DNA from: Pararhizobium polonicum
Lineage (GTDB): Bacteria > Pseudomonadota > Alphaproteobacteria > Rhizobiales > Rhizobiaceae
DNA length: 64,000 nucleotides
Assembly: GCF_001687365.1 (NCBI RefSeq)
Contig: NZ_LGLV01000015.1
Coordinates: 157,246-221,245, forward strand
Direction of reading: 5' to 3'
Part shown: positions 7,743-16,335 of the stretch, one piece after another
Layout of the letters: each line of letters opens with the position of its first letter
Numbering within the stretch: the first letter of the stretch is position 1
The notes under the pieces: generated by a model
Databases searched by the model: none
What the model saw: only the letters and a program-made list of their open reading frames with translations
What the model was told of the DNA's origin: nothing
Made by a program: the position numbers and the translations under genes

Positions 7743-8001
7743 GGTCCGGGTCCTTCGATGGCCGGGACGGTATAATATCGTCCGGCTTCGTCATGAGATG
7801 AGAAAATCCTCTTCTAGTTTAGGGATTTCCGCCGCCCTGTTTCAAGGGCAGGGCCGCTGATACACACAGGTGTGTTGCCTGATTGCCCCGGTTCAGCGAG
7901 GTTTTTGTGCATGACGCGCGCAGATGCCCTCGTTTTTCCATCCTAATACGTGTTACCGACGAGCCCTGTGACAATGCTTTGTCGTTGCGAGAGAAACCGG
8001 T

Positions 8002-9048
8002 TTGGCAAAACGCCCTTTTTCATATCCCTTCGCGTCTGCAGAGGCTTTCGACTACGGCCGAAACGTCCTCGAAAAAATCCGCACCCGTCTTGAAACGAGG
8101 CGCGTCGCATCACGGCGCAGAAAAGATGCGGGCGGGGAGCGTACGGGGCTCTCCCAGTTGCATCCCCATGATTTTCGGCCACTTGAGAAGCAGGATATTC
8201 CTCTTGTCTTCATCACGCACAACGATCTCAAATTCATGCGGTCTCTGCTGCAGCACTATCGAAAATTGGGAGTGACCCGTTTCATATGCGTCGATGATCG
8301 CTCGACCGACGGCACCCGGGAGTTTCTCTGCGAGCAGCCGGACGTCGATGTTTGGAGCGCCGACACGCGCTTCAAGGAGGCAAAACGCGGGCGTCTCTGG
8401 AGAGAAGCGCTGTTTGCCCGCTACGGCAAGCAACGCTGGTACGTGAGTATCGATTCAGACGAATATCTTGTCTATGAGCAATGTTACGACAAACCGCTGG
8501 CGGAATTGATTTCGCATCTCGAAAGCAGGGATATCAGGCGGTTTGCGGCTCCCATGATCGATATGTATCCAGGCGGTTCGGTCGATGCATCCCGTTTTGA
8601 CGGAAACGACGCGATGATGCCTTGGGAGGTCGCTGACTGTTTCGACGGCGAGGGCTATGTGATCGAGAAAACCAAACGCTTTCTCAGTTTGTTCGGAGGG
8701 CCGCGCCGCCGCAAGTTCGCTTCTGAATTGGAGCTGATGAAGTATCCTTTGATGTTTTGGGATGAAACTTGCAGCACCGGCGTCAGTATCCATCAGCCGC
8801 TGCCATTCGAGCGCAATTTCTATCCGATTTCCGCAGTCCTGCTGCATTTCAAATTTTTTGCCGACTACCGGGAGAAAACCAAGGACGCTGTTGCGGACCA
8901 GCAATATTTTGGAGATGCACGGGAATACCGGCGGATACTGGCGGCCATCGAAAAGACGGGCGATCTCGATTTCGTCTATGAGGGCACCGTGAAATATTCT
9001 TCGCCGCAACAGTTGATCGAGCGCGGCTTCATGCACTCGATCTGGTAG
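8002..9048 (+). CDS. Glycosyltransferase (family 2-like, GT-A fold), probable LPS or surface polysaccharide enzyme
   Basis: A 348-residue protein starting with TTG at 8002 (preceded by GAGAGAAACC). The catalytic core shows V-F-I-T-H-N-D near 69-75, C-V-D-D-R-S-T-D-G-T (96-105) and the metal-binding D151-S-D153-E-Y-L-V, the pattern of Glyco_tranf_2_4-type enzymes. No signal peptide or membrane segment is seen. It would act in the cytoplasm on a nucleotide-sugar donor; neither donor nor acceptor can be predicted. It sits between trxB and lrp, which I remember as adjacent in S. meliloti, so it looks like an insertion. Its AT-rich third positions and TTG start set it apart from its neighbours. 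About 250 bases of non-coding sequence with a small ACACA-GG-TGTGT palindrome (7864-7875) precede it. Confidence 0.8.
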   Translation: MAKRPFSYPFASAEAFDYGRNVLEKIRTRLETRRVASRRRKDAGGERTGLSQLHPHDFRPLEKQDIPLVFITHNDLKFMRSLLQHYRKLGVTRFICVDDRSTDGTREFLCEQPDVDVWSADTRFKEAKRGRLWREALFARYGKQRWYVSIDSDEYLVYEQCYDKPLAELISHLESRDIRRFAAPMIDMYPGGSVDASRFDGNDAMMPWEVADCFDGEGYVIEKTKRFLSLFGGPRRRKFASELELMKYPLMFWDETCSTGVSIHQPLPFERNFYPISAVLLHFKFFADYREKTKDAVADQQYFGDAREYRRILAAIEKTGDLDFVYEGTVKYSSPQQLIERGFMHSIW

Positions 9049-9114
9049 AGAGCGGAAGTTGCGGATGCCGCCGCGGTGGCAGCCTCCAGACGTCAGGAAA
9101 CGGGAAGTTTAACC

Positions 9115-9579
9115 ATGGTGATGCGCGTCGAACTTGATGCTATCGATATGAAAATTCTGCGCGAACTCCAGAATGACGGGCGGATGACGAATGTCGAGCT
9201 CGCCGAACGCGTCGGCATATCGGCGCCGCCCTGTCTGCGGCGCGTGCGCAAGCTGGAGGAGGCCGGCATTATCCGCGGCTATCGTGCCCTGTTGAATGCC
9301 CCGGCGCTTGGTTATGATCTGGTTGCCTTCTGCATGGTCGGCCTCAAGCATCAGTCGGATGCCAATCTCAAGGCGTTTGCCAAGCAGACGGCCAATTGGC
9401 CGCTGGTGCGCGAAGCCTGGATGGTCTCCGGCGAGTCCGACTTTCTCTTGCAATGCGTTGCCGAAAACCTTGCGAGCTTTCAGGATTTCGTTATTGAAGA
9501 GCTCACAGCCACGGAGAACGTGGACACCGTGCGAACGATGCTGACGATCCGGCAGGTCAAGGATTCATCGCTTCTCTAG
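9115..9579 (+). CDS. lrp: Lrp/AsnC-family transcriptional regulator
   Basis: A 154-residue regulator with an N-terminal helix-turn-helix (D-A-I-D-M-K-I-L-R-E-L-Q at 6-17, then N-V-E-L-A-E-R-V-G-I-S) and a C-terminal RAM/AsnC effector domain that forms octamers and senses amino acids. The start at 9115 follows GGAAG at a suitable distance; the in-frame ATG two codons on is possible. The upstream extension is not family-like. An lrp gene next to trxB on one side and the LPS core genes on the other is the order I recall from S. meliloti. Its targets are not visible here; nearby amino-acid or surface genes are possible. Confidence 0.88.
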   Translation: MVMRVELDAIDMKILRELQNDGRMTNVELAERVGISAPPCLRRVRKLEEAGIIRGYRALLNAPALGYDLVAFCMVGLKHQSDANLKAFAKQTANWPLVREAWMVSGESDFLLQCVAENLASFQDFVIEELTATENVDTVRTMLTIRQVKDSSLL

Positions 9580-9642
9580 CCGGGTGAACCGTCCGATCGA
9601 TCGGAACACCGCTGAAAATGGCTTCAAGCTGAGGAATGTGCT

Positions 9643-10359
9643 TTGACAAAAAAGGGTATCATCTATGTTGCGTTCGGGCAAAAATATGTCGATGAGGCAC
9701 TCTTTTCCGCCAGTTCCGTAAAGCGCCATTCCCCTTCACTCGGCATCACCATCTTTACCGATTTGCCGGTCGCGCACGCTGTTTTCGATTCAGTGGTGCT
9801 CATCAAGCCGACCCACAAATTCGCTAAGGTGGATTTCATTCCGGATTCGCCCTACGATTACACATTGTTCCTCGACAGCGACACGGAAGTCGTGCGCGAC
9901 ATTACGGATATGTTCGATATTCTCGATCGTTTTGACATGGCCGCGGTTCATGATCACGCCCGTAAGAGCAGCCGCTGGTCGAACAAGATACCGGACTACG
10001 CCGCCATTCCCTACGGTTTTTCTGAATTCAACACCGGCGTTCTTCTCTATCGAAAATCCGAGAAAATGCAGGCTTTCTTCGAAAGCTGGCGCACGCATTT
10101 CTATGCGAATATGGAAGGCAGTCTTGGCCAGGATCAGCCATCCTTCCGCATCGCCGTTTGGCACAGTGATGTACGCATGCATACATTGCCGTTCGAGTTC
10201 AACGTGCGAAACGAAAGCATCCGTGACAAGATGAAGAAGCGTTCCGAGAGTGCGGCCGACGAAAGCCTGTTGAAGCCACGCATCTTTCATTGGCACGGTC
10301 TGAACAAAAAGCGCTTACATCATCGCTTCAAGGCGAAGTACCGTGCCATGAAATATTGA
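9643..10359 (+). CDS. Glycosyltransferase with DXD motif (GT8-like nucleotide-sugar transferase)
   Basis: A 238-residue protein starting with TTG at 9643, behind a good GAGG eight bases upstream. The order I-I-Y-V-A-F-G at the N-terminus, L-F-L-D78-S-D80-T-E-V, then F-N-T-G-V-L-L-Y (about 127-134) and a closing H-W-H-G motif is that of GT8-like retaining glycosyltransferases. It lacks membrane segments and probably works at the cytoplasmic side on LPS core or another glycan. It is the second of two glycosyltransferases flanking lrp that start with TTG and have lower GC than the genes after them, suggesting gain as part of LPS-region diversification. The GT2 gene follows with 61 bases between. 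Confidence 0.8.
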   Translation: MTKKGIIYVAFGQKYVDEALFSASSVKRHSPSLGITIFTDLPVAHAVFDSVVLIKPTHKFAKVDFIPDSPYDYTLFLDSDTEVVRDITDMFDILDRFDMAAVHDHARKSSRWSNKIPDYAAIPYGFSEFNTGVLLYRKSEKMQAFFESWRTHFYANMEGSLGQDQPSFRIAVWHSDVRMHTLPFEFNVRNESIRDKMKKRSESAADESLLKPRIFHWHGLNKKRLHHRFKAKYRAMKY

Positions 10360-10420
10360 TTGGCCGATTGTGGCCGTCGATCTTGATGTCGCGATACGCC
10401 AAAACGGAACCTGCGTCCGA

Positions 10421-11242
10421 ATGACAAATCTCCCGCTCTCCGCCTTCATCATCTGCCTGAATGAGGAAGCCTATCTCGGCAATTGCATCGAGAGCCTGGA
10501 GAGTTGCGCCGAAATCGTCATCGTCGATTCCGGTTCGACCGACGGTACGGCGGCGCTGGTGCAGTCCTATATCGACAAGGGCTGGCCGATCCGTTTCCTG
10601 TTCGAGCCCTGGCGCGGTTATGCCGGCCAGAAGCAGTTCGCGCTTGACCAGTGCAGCCAGCCCTGGTGCCTGAATATCGATGCCGACGAGCGGCTGGACG
10701 AGCCGTTGCAGGCGCTGCTGCCGTCGCTGATCGAAGCCCCGGCGGACACCGTCGGCTGGCGGGTTGCGCGCCGGCCCTACCTGATCGGCTACGGTTATAC
10801 GCCCGACAAGGTGCGCGAGCGCAAGAACCTGCGGCTGATCCGCAAGGGCAGGGGCGCCTATGATCTGAGCCAGAAGGTCCATGAGGGTATCGTGCCGGAT
10901 GGCAAGGTCGAGGCGGCCGCAACCGGCAGTCTGTTGCACTACCGCCCGCTGATCATCGACGAACAAATCCTCAAGGAAAACAAGTATTCGACCCTGAAGG
11001 CCGATCAACAGTTTGCGGCCGGCAAACCGCCGCGTCCCTGGAAGATGCTGTTCAGTCCGCCGCTTTATTTTTTCCGGCTCTATTTTCGCAATGGCCTGTG
11101 GCGCTGCGGCTTTCCCGGCTTCATCGAGGCTGCGACCGGCGGCGTCTACGCCTTCCTGACGGCGGCCAAGATCTATCAGCGGCACGCGCTGCAGCGGAAG
11201 CCGAATTTCGACGACATGGAACGCGATCGCCGCGGCAAATGA
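10421..11242 (+). CDS. LPS core glycosyltransferase, family 2 (WaaE/KdtX-like)
   Basis: A 273-residue GT2 enzyme starting at M-T-N-L-P-L-S-A-F; the frame extends 17 codons upstream but the family begins here. The catalytic landmarks are I-I-C-L-N-E-E, V-D-S-G-S-T-D-G-T and N-I-D-A-D-E-R-L, with the C-terminal aromatic and basic helix (F-F-R-L-Y-F-R-N-G) usual in WaaE-type enzymes that bind the inner membrane peripherally. It would add a sugar to the inner core of lipopolysaccharide. It ends seven bases before the next glycosyltransferase, so the two are surely one operon. By position it corresponds to lpsC or lpsD of S. meliloti; I cannot decide which, so no symbol is given. Confidence 0.85.
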   Translation: MTNLPLSAFIICLNEEAYLGNCIESLESCAEIVIVDSGSTDGTAALVQSYIDKGWPIRFLFEPWRGYAGQKQFALDQCSQPWCLNIDADERLDEPLQALLPSLIEAPADTVGWRVARRPYLIGYGYTPDKVRERKNLRLIRKGRGAYDLSQKVHEGIVPDGKVEAAATGSLLHYRPLIIDEQILKENKYSTLKADQQFAAGKPPRPWKMLFSPPLYFFRLYFRNGLWRCGFPGFIEAATGGVYAFLTAAKIYQRHALQRKPNFDDMERDRRGK

Positions 11243-11249
11243 GGACGTC

Positions 11250-12272
11250 ATGAAGGTCATGCACTATCACTTCGGCAAGGATGGCGGCGCCGAACGCTTC
11301 TTTGTCCATCTCGTCAACGCGCTGGGGCGGCGCGGCGTCGAGCAGACCGCCGTCATCCGTCCGGATCGTCTCTGGCGCAAGGACATCGAGCCGCATGCCC
11401 GGCTGATCGAAAGCAATTTTCGCAATCTTTCGCCGGATCGTATCCTACTGCCCTTGAAGGTCATGCAGATGGCGCGAACGGAAAAGCCGGATGCGCTGTT
11501 TTCCTGGGCGACGCGGGCAAGCCGGCTGATGCCGAACTACAAGGGCTGCATCAAGATTTCGCGGCTTGGCGATTACCCGACCAATCTCAGCTATTTCAAG
11601 AACACCGACGTGCTGGTCTGCAACACGCCGGGGATCGGCGAGCATGTGCGCAAGATCGGCTGGACGCGCGGCGTCGAGATCATCTCCAATTTCACCAATA
11701 CCGAACGCGTCACACCCGCCGACCGGAAGAGCCTCGACACGCCGGCGGATGCGCCCGTCGTCATGTCGATGGGACGTTTCGTACCGCGCAAGGGCTTTGC
11801 GCTGCTGACCGAAGCCGTTGCAAAGCTGCCCGGCGTCTATCTCTGGCTTGCCGGCGACGGCGAGGAAATGGAGAACGTCCGCAAGCTGGCCGCCGATCTC
11901 GGCGTTACCGATCGCGTCCGCTTTCTCGGCTGGCAGAAAGATACGCGTCCTTACGTGGCGGCCGCCGACATCTTCGTCATGCCGTCGAGCCACGAGCCGC
12001 TTGGTAATGTCATCCTCGAAGCCTGGGCGCAGCAAAAGCCGGTCGTTTCCAGCCGCTCCGAAGGCCCGACCTGGTTCATGCGCGACGGTGAAAACGGATT
12101 GCTGGTGGATATCGGCGATACGGATGGTTTCAGCAGGGCGATCGAGCGGCTGATCAACGACAAGCAACTGGCGGATCGCGTCGCGCTGGGTGGCCACGAA
12201 ACCCTGATGGGGCAATTTTCGGAGGATGCCGTGGCCAACGCCTATATCGAGTTGTTCAAGCGCAAGCCGTAG
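11250..12272 (+). CDS. lpsE: LPS core glycosyltransferase, GT4 family (LpsE-like)
   Basis: A 340-residue GT-B enzyme. The N-terminal G-K-D-G-G-A-E-R loop opens the acceptor domain, and the donor-site signature in the second half contains S-M-G-R-F-V-P-R-K-G and the E-P-L-G-N-V-I-L-E-A-W block with the conserved Glu pair. It is translationally linked to the preceding gene (seven-base gap, with GAGGACGTC as ribosome-binding site). In S. meliloti the gene next to lpsB in this cluster is lpsE, and the fit in size and family supports the name, which remains a synteny-based call. It converges on lpsB with a RIME-like repeat between them. Confidence 0.75.
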   Translation: MKVMHYHFGKDGGAERFFVHLVNALGRRGVEQTAVIRPDRLWRKDIEPHARLIESNFRNLSPDRILLPLKVMQMARTEKPDALFSWATRASRLMPNYKGCIKISRLGDYPTNLSYFKNTDVLVCNTPGIGEHVRKIGWTRGVEIISNFTNTERVTPADRKSLDTPADAPVVMSMGRFVPRKGFALLTEAVAKLPGVYLWLAGDGEEMENVRKLAADLGVTDRVRFLGWQKDTRPYVAAADIFVMPSSHEPLGNVILEAWAQQKPVVSSRSEGPTWFMRDGENGLLVDIGDTDGFSRAIERLINDKQLADRVALGGHETLMGQFSEDAVANAYIELFKRKP

Positions 12273-12319
12273 ATTTTGTCGGCCTTTCCGTTGGGCAGAT
12301 CGCGGATATTGCCCTCCGC

Positions 12320-12447
12320 CAACCCCTCACCCTAGCCCTCTCCCCGCAAGCGGGGAGAGGGAATTTGTCCGGAGTTCGCCGCTTGTTCCTTCTCCCCGTC
12401 ATAACGGGGAGAAGGTGCCCAATAGGGCGGATGAGGGGGCGCTGGCG
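12320..12447. repeat. RIME1-like palindromic intergenic repeat
   Basis: Contains CTCTCCCCG-caag-CGGGGAGAG and CTTCTCCCCG-tcataa-CGGGGAGAAG followed by GGGCGGATGAGGGGGCG. It fills the space between the convergent lpsE and lpsB genes, where its hairpins may also act as a bidirectional transcription stop. Confidence 0.7.
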
Positions 12448-12466
12448 ACAGATGTATAGTCGGCGA

Positions 12467-13546
12467 TCAGGCGGAAATCGCCTCAGACAGCAGCGTCTCG
12501 TAGACGGCGCCGATACTCGACGCTTCGCCTTGAATGCTGAAGCTGGCCATGGCGCGCGCCAGACCGCGTTCGCCGGCCAGTTCCGTTCGCTCAGGATCGT
12601 CCATGAACAGGGAGGCGGCATCCGTCATGGCGGCCAGTTCGTTGGCGGGAATCAGAATGCCGGTCTCGTCCTGCCCCGTCACCAGCAGTTCGGAGAAGGC
12701 GCCGACATCGGTCGCCACCACCGGCACCTGTGTCGCCATCGCCTCGAGCGGGGTGAGGCCAAAGCCCTCCCAGCGCTGCGGCGCGATGAACAGGTCGAGT
12801 GCCCGGTACCAGTCGGGAATGTTGGTGTGTTCGCCGACGAACAGGATACGGTCGGCGAGGCCCGCCTGCTTGACCTTGTCCTTCAGCTCGTTTTCGAACG
12901 GAACATGGGCCGGCGTCGCGCGGCCGGCGACGATGGCGATCCAGTCCGGCCGTTGTGGCAGAAGGCTGATCATGCTGTCGACGAAGAGGTCGGTGCCCTT
13001 CTGGTGGCGCACGCGGCCGAAGCAGCCGGCGATCTGCCTGTCCGCCGGCAGGCCAAGTGCCGCCTTGGCGGCAGCCTTGTCTGTGGCCGGAAAGAAGCGC
13101 TGCGTATCGATCCCGTGCATGATCGTCGTGCTCGGCACCTCCAGATAGGCGGCCGTGCGGTTGCTGGTGGCGATCACTGCGTCCATCCGCCGGACAAGGA
13201 ATTTGGTCCAGCCGGAATGCTTGCGCTGCGAGGCGGAGGTGAAGACGATCTTCAGTTTCATGCGCAGGATGTCGCGCAGAAAAATCGCCGGCAGCATCTC
13301 GATGTTGCGCCGCGCATGCCAGACACGAAGGCCACGGTTTTTCGGGCGGCTCCAGAGCTGCAGAAGTGCCGAATAACCGATATGGGGCAGGGTGTCGGGC
13401 AGGCCGGGGCCGAGGGTGGCCACCTTCTGGCCGAGCGCGCGCTGCACCGGAACAAGCTGGATGATGGTGGAGGTGACGCCGGAGAGGCGGCGCTTGAAAT
13501 TCGGCGCGATGATCTCGACGTCGCTGATATCGTCCACGCTTGGCAA
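12467..13546 (-). CDS. lpsB: LPS core mannosyltransferase LpsB/LpcC (GT4)
   Basis: A 359-residue GT-B glycosyltransferase. Features are the N-terminal P-N-F-K-R-R-L-S-G-V-T-S block, the F-G-R-V-R-H-Q-K-G-T-D loop and the donor-binding E-G-F-G-L-T-P-L-E-A-M motif. The overall match to the rhizobial LpsB/LpcC family, which transfers mannose from GDP-mannose to the Kdo of the LPS inner core, is strong by motif order, length and position next to greA. Loss of this enzyme in rhizobia alters LPS and host infection (established for LpsB/LpcC). It is read on the minus strand, 79 bases after greA, with the greA terminator between, so it probably has its own promoter or depends on read-through. Confidence 0.88.
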   Translation of the reverse strand: MPSVDDISDVEIIAPNFKRRLSGVTSTIIQLVPVQRALGQKVATLGPGLPDTLPHIGYSALLQLWSRPKNRGLRVWHARRNIEMLPAIFLRDILRMKLKIVFTSASQRKHSGWTKFLVRRMDAVIATSNRTAAYLEVPSTTIMHGIDTQRFFPATDKAAAKAALGLPADRQIAGCFGRVRHQKGTDLFVDSMISLLPQRPDWIAIVAGRATPAHVPFENELKDKVKQAGLADRILFVGEHTNIPDWYRALDLFIAPQRWEGFGLTPLEAMATQVPVVATDVGAFSELLVTGQDETGILIPANELAAMTDAASLFMDDPERTELAGERGLARAMASFSIQGEASSIGAVYETLLSEAISA

Positions 13547-13565
13547 TCCTTCTCGTCGTCTAACA

Positions 13566-13608
13566 GAAAAAGCCCGGAGGCAGCTTTGCGCGCCGTCCGG
13601 GCTTTTTA
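13566..13608 (-). terminator. Intrinsic terminator after greA
   Basis: Stem AGCCCGGA (13571-13578) with TCCGGGCT (13596-13603), flanked on both sides by runs of A/T, so the minus strand reads a GC-rich hairpin followed by TTTTT. It lies about 20 bases past the greA stop codon. Confidence 0.8.
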
Positions 13609-13624
13609 ATGCACATGCCGGGGA

Positions 13625-14101
13625 TCAGCCCCAGTTGATCGCGAGGATCTCGTAGGCCTTCGAGCCGCCGGGAGCGACGACTTCGATCGAATCGCCGACT
13701 TCCTTGCCGATCAGCGCGCGGGCGATCGGCGAGGAGATGGAGATGCGGCCTTGCTTCACGTCGGCTTCCTGGTCGCCGACGATCTGGTAGGTCTTGTTTT
13801 CTTCGGTGTCCTCGTCGATCAGCTTGACGGTGGCGCCGAACTTGATCTTCGAGCCCGACATCTTCGACAGGTCGATGACTTCGGCGCGGGCGACATAGTC
13901 CTCGACCTCGCCGATACGACCCTCGTTGTGGCTCTGGGCTTCCTTGGCCGCGTGATATTCCGCATTTTCAGAGAGATCGCCATGGGCGCGTGCTTCGGAA
14001 ATTGCTTCGATGATCCGCGGGCGTTCTTCCTGCTGGCGCCAGCGCAGTTCTTCCTGCAGCTTGGCAAATCCGCTCTGAGTCATCGGTACTTTTTCGACCA
14101 T
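13625..14101 (-). CDS. greA: Transcription elongation factor GreA
   Basis: A 158-residue protein starting M-V-E-K-V-P-M-T, the usual rhizobial GreA N-terminus; 17 upstream codons in the same frame are not conserved. The N-terminal coiled coil (about 8-80) carries the acidic tip G-D-L-S-E-N-A-E-Y that reaches into the RNA polymerase secondary channel, and the C-terminal FKBP-like domain has [10 protein letters not shown] near the end. It rescues backtracked polymerase by stimulating transcript cleavage. It sits between lpsB and a region leading to carB, matching the S. meliloti order lpsB-greA-carB as I recall it. Confidence 0.95.
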   Translation of the reverse strand: MVEKVPMTQSGFAKLQEELRWRQQEERPRIIEAISEARAHGDLSENAEYHAAKEAQSHNEGRIGEVEDYVARAEVIDLSKMSGSKIKFGATVKLIDEDTEENKTYQIVGDQEADVKQGRISISSPIARALIGKEVGDSIEVVAPGGSKAYEILAINWG

Positions 14102-14435
14102 TTCACTGTCCTTCATAGTCCATGCTTGGCCCGCTTCAGGCAGGCTTAGCACAAAAGAAAACGGTCACCGGAGCGTTAACCCCGGAACCGTGAGAAACAT
14201 TTGAACGACGCTTATAGCAGAAAGCGGAGTGCAAAAGCCAGATTATTCGGAGACGGGTGCAAGCCGGGGGAAGCCCGTCCCCGGCCAAAACCAGCGGAAA
14301 TTGTATCCGGGGAGGTCTGCGGCGTCTCGCGGCAGCGTTGAGGCCACAAGGCCGGAGAAATCAGTCGATGATCGGCGGTTCGGGATCGGCGCGGGCCATG
14401 TATCGACGGTTGATACGTCATGGGTTTCGGGTCAG
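14102..14435. other. Intergenic region: greA promoter and leader
   Basis: This 334-base stretch lies upstream of greA and at the 3' end of the secreted hydrolase gene. On the minus strand a CTATAA -10-like element occurs at about 14213-14218, and a weak hairpin (ACGGT ... ACCGT, about 14161-14192) lies in the greA leader. A GGGACGGGCTTCCCCC-type hairpin is visible near 14260-14285. No protein-coding signal or tRNA was seen. Confidence 0.4.
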
Positions 14436-15416
14436 TCAATTCGTGACCCGATTGGATTGTGGAGGCATTGCCTGCAATGTCTGCAGAATTGCATTTGTCT
14501 CCGTCCCGTTGGCGCACAGTCCGGTAGCAGCCTCACCGAAGTCGACAAGGCTGTGATATTTGGGAGCGAGCGCCTTTTTGAGCGCCAGCATCCATGCCGC
14601 GTGCCCTCGCGATTTCAACCCATCGAAATAGAGCTTCTGGGTCGAAAAGGGGATATTCGTTTCCCGCGGATCAGCCAGCACAAATATCCGGCGATCGGGT
14701 TGCTCGGGTATTTTATCCAGTGCATCGTAGGGATCGAAAAATACCTCCGTTTTCAATCGCTTGGAGAATCCGCGCCGCTTCAATCGTTCCCGATATGCGG
14801 CAGCGGCTGAGGACAGAACTGCACATTGAAGATCGTCGCGCCGGGCAAGAAACTCGGCAGCGAGCGTGCCGCCTCCGCTGTGTCCTCCCAATGCCCAGCG
14901 ACCGATATGGTAGCGGGCTTTCAGAGCGTCGATCTGAGCAGCCATCAGCTTGGCCTCCAGAGGTGTATGCCTGATGTCATAATGCTTGCCGGCGCTGCCA
15001 TAGCTGCCCGGTCGGGCGATGAAAATCCAAGGGACACCATAGCGGTCGGACAGGGACTTTGACTGTGCGATCATTGAGGCGACGCCGAGCCCCTTTTGAT
15101 GGCCGACACTTTTCGGACCACCCATGACATCCCCCGGCATCCACGCGGCGACCACGCGGTTCTCGCCTTCTTGGTTGAGCCCGGCTGCATAGTATCTGAG
15201 GCAATATCCTTTGCCCTCGACTGTCACCCAAACGGCTGTCTGGCGAGCCTCCATTTCCTTGCACACTGAAAGGCTTATTTGAATTCCGGTGATGACCTCG
15301 GCCGGATCGAACATTTCATTGTCTGGCTTTGATTGCGCCATGGCTATGGCCGGCCAAAATGCGAGAGCCATTTTCATGAGACATATCTTTTGCAATCCAC
15401 GAAAGATATCGAGCAT
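14436..15416 (-). CDS. Secreted alpha/beta-hydrolase-fold protein
   Basis: A 326-residue protein with a hydrophobic N-terminal segment (about 12-27, ending A-M-A-Q-S), probably a signal peptide. The nucleophile elbow G-G-H-S180-G-G-G is clear; the Asp is likely in the V-L-A-D-P-R segment and the His in the C-terminal K-Y-H-S-L. Paired cysteines suit a periplasmic site. The substrate is unknown: the family includes esterases and peptidases. Starts at 15422 (GTG) or 15416 (ATG, used here) share a GGGGAT ribosome-binding site. Codon use and moderate GC differ somewhat from greA next door. No operon partner is evident. Confidence 0.7.
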   Translation of the reverse strand: MLDIFRGLQKICLMKMALAFWPAIAMAQSKPDNEMFDPAEVITGIQISLSVCKEMEARQTAVWVTVEGKGYCLRYYAAGLNQEGENRVVAAWMPGDVMGGPKSVGHQKGLGVASMIAQSKSLSDRYGVPWIFIARPGSYGSAGKHYDIRHTPLEAKLMAAQIDALKARYHIGRWALGGHSGGGTLAAEFLARRDDLQCAVLSSAAAAYRERLKRRGFSKRLKTEVFFDPYDALDKIPEQPDRRIFVLADPRETNIPFSTQKLYFDGLKSRGHAAWMLALKKALAPKYHSLVDFGEAATGLCANGTETNAILQTLQAMPPQSNRVTN

Positions 15417-15603
15417 CGTCACATCCCCGGATACACGATTGTTATCGTGGCCGGATTGTTAGGGCCGGAATTGGGCAGCAAGACAGTTAAAGTTTTACGA
15501 GTGGGATTCATGTTTAAGAAAGCATGAATCTCGCGTCTGTCCTGACCGCCCGTTCGGCGCCTCGACACGGGGCTCCCGTGAAACAGACATCACCCGTGGC
15601 GAT

Positions 15604-16251
15604 CTAAACGCCGATTGCATGGAGCGTGCTGTCGCGTGTGCTTCTGCCAACCATCGCGACAATCGTTTCAAAGAGCTCGTCCTGCGCCTGCGCGGCGGTG
15701 ATATCCCCGGTCGTGGCGGCATGGGACAGGGCCTCTGCCGCGCCGAGCATGGCCCAGAGACCGGCCGGTGGGAGGGGGGCGGCGCCGGAAAATGGCGTCA
15801 GTGCAACCCGGCATTTCTCGATGAAGACTGCCTCGTAGGCACGCTTGATCCTTGCAAGTTCGGGTGAACCTGCCAGTGCGGCGATGATGCCGGGGATTTC
15901 CCGTCCCTGGAGAAGCACGCACTCGATGTAGGACGACGCAATGACCAAGGCTCTGCCCTTCAAGCTCGGCTCGCTCGCCTGAAGCGCGGCGTCCATCAGC
16001 ATGGTCTGGCGCGCGTCGAATTCCTGATAGAGCGCCGCCAGCAGTCCCGGGCGCGTGGTGAAATGGTCGTAGACGACGGGTTTGGTGATGCCCGCCTGCT
16101 CGGCAAGGTGTCCGAGCGTCAAGGCCTCCGTTCCGTCTTCCCGGATCACCCGCCATGCGACGTCCAGAAGCTGGCGGTGCCGCTCTTCGCGCGACAGCCG
16201 GCGGCGCGGTTGCGCAGGGGAAGCCTGTTTTTTCGTCTCGGTGCTTGACAT
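15604..16251 (-). CDS. TetR-family transcriptional repressor
   Basis: A 215-residue regulator: basic N-terminal arm (Q-P-R-R-R-L-S-R-E-E-R), helix-turn-helix L-T-L-G-H-L-A-E-Q-A-G-I-T-K-P-V-V-Y-D-H-F around 43-63, and a helical ligand-binding domain. It is divergent from a flavodoxin-fold quinone reductase, 84 bases apart, with a 29-bp symmetric operator (16258-16286) centred between the two starts. This is the classic arrangement of an autoregulated repressor controlling the adjacent enzyme, probably released by a quinone or another electrophile (inference). Confidence 0.88.
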   Translation of the reverse strand: MSSTETKKQASPAQPRRRLSREERHRQLLDVAWRVIREDGTEALTLGHLAEQAGITKPVVYDHFTTRPGLLAALYQEFDARQTMLMDAALQASEPSLKGRALVIASSYIECVLLQGREIPGIIAALAGSPELARIKRAYEAVFIEKCRVALTPFSGAAPLPPAGLWAMLGAAEALSHAATTGDITAAQAQDELFETIVAMVGRSTRDSTLHAIGV

Positions 16252-16257
16252 TCGTTA

Positions 16258-16286
16258 TATACCAAAAGTAACTTACTAAAAGTATA
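16258..16286. promoter_or_regulatory. Symmetric 29-bp operator between the TetR and quinone-reductase genes
   Basis: The core AGTAA-C-TTACT (16267-16277) is a perfect palindrome, and the outer arms TATAC (16258-16262) and GTATA (16282-16286) share exactly the same centre, base 16272. It starts seven bases upstream of the TetR start codon, so repressor binding would block both promoters. Confidence 0.7.
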
Positions 16287-16335
16287 CAAGCTGCGGCCTT
16301 CGTCCGCAATGCGTCCATCAGCAGGAGTTTTTCCC

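Noticed and set aside
14250..14300. GC-rich hairpin resembling a tRNA arm
   Set aside because: No cloverleaf, anticodon loop or CCA end could be laid out; it is probably greA upstream sequence.
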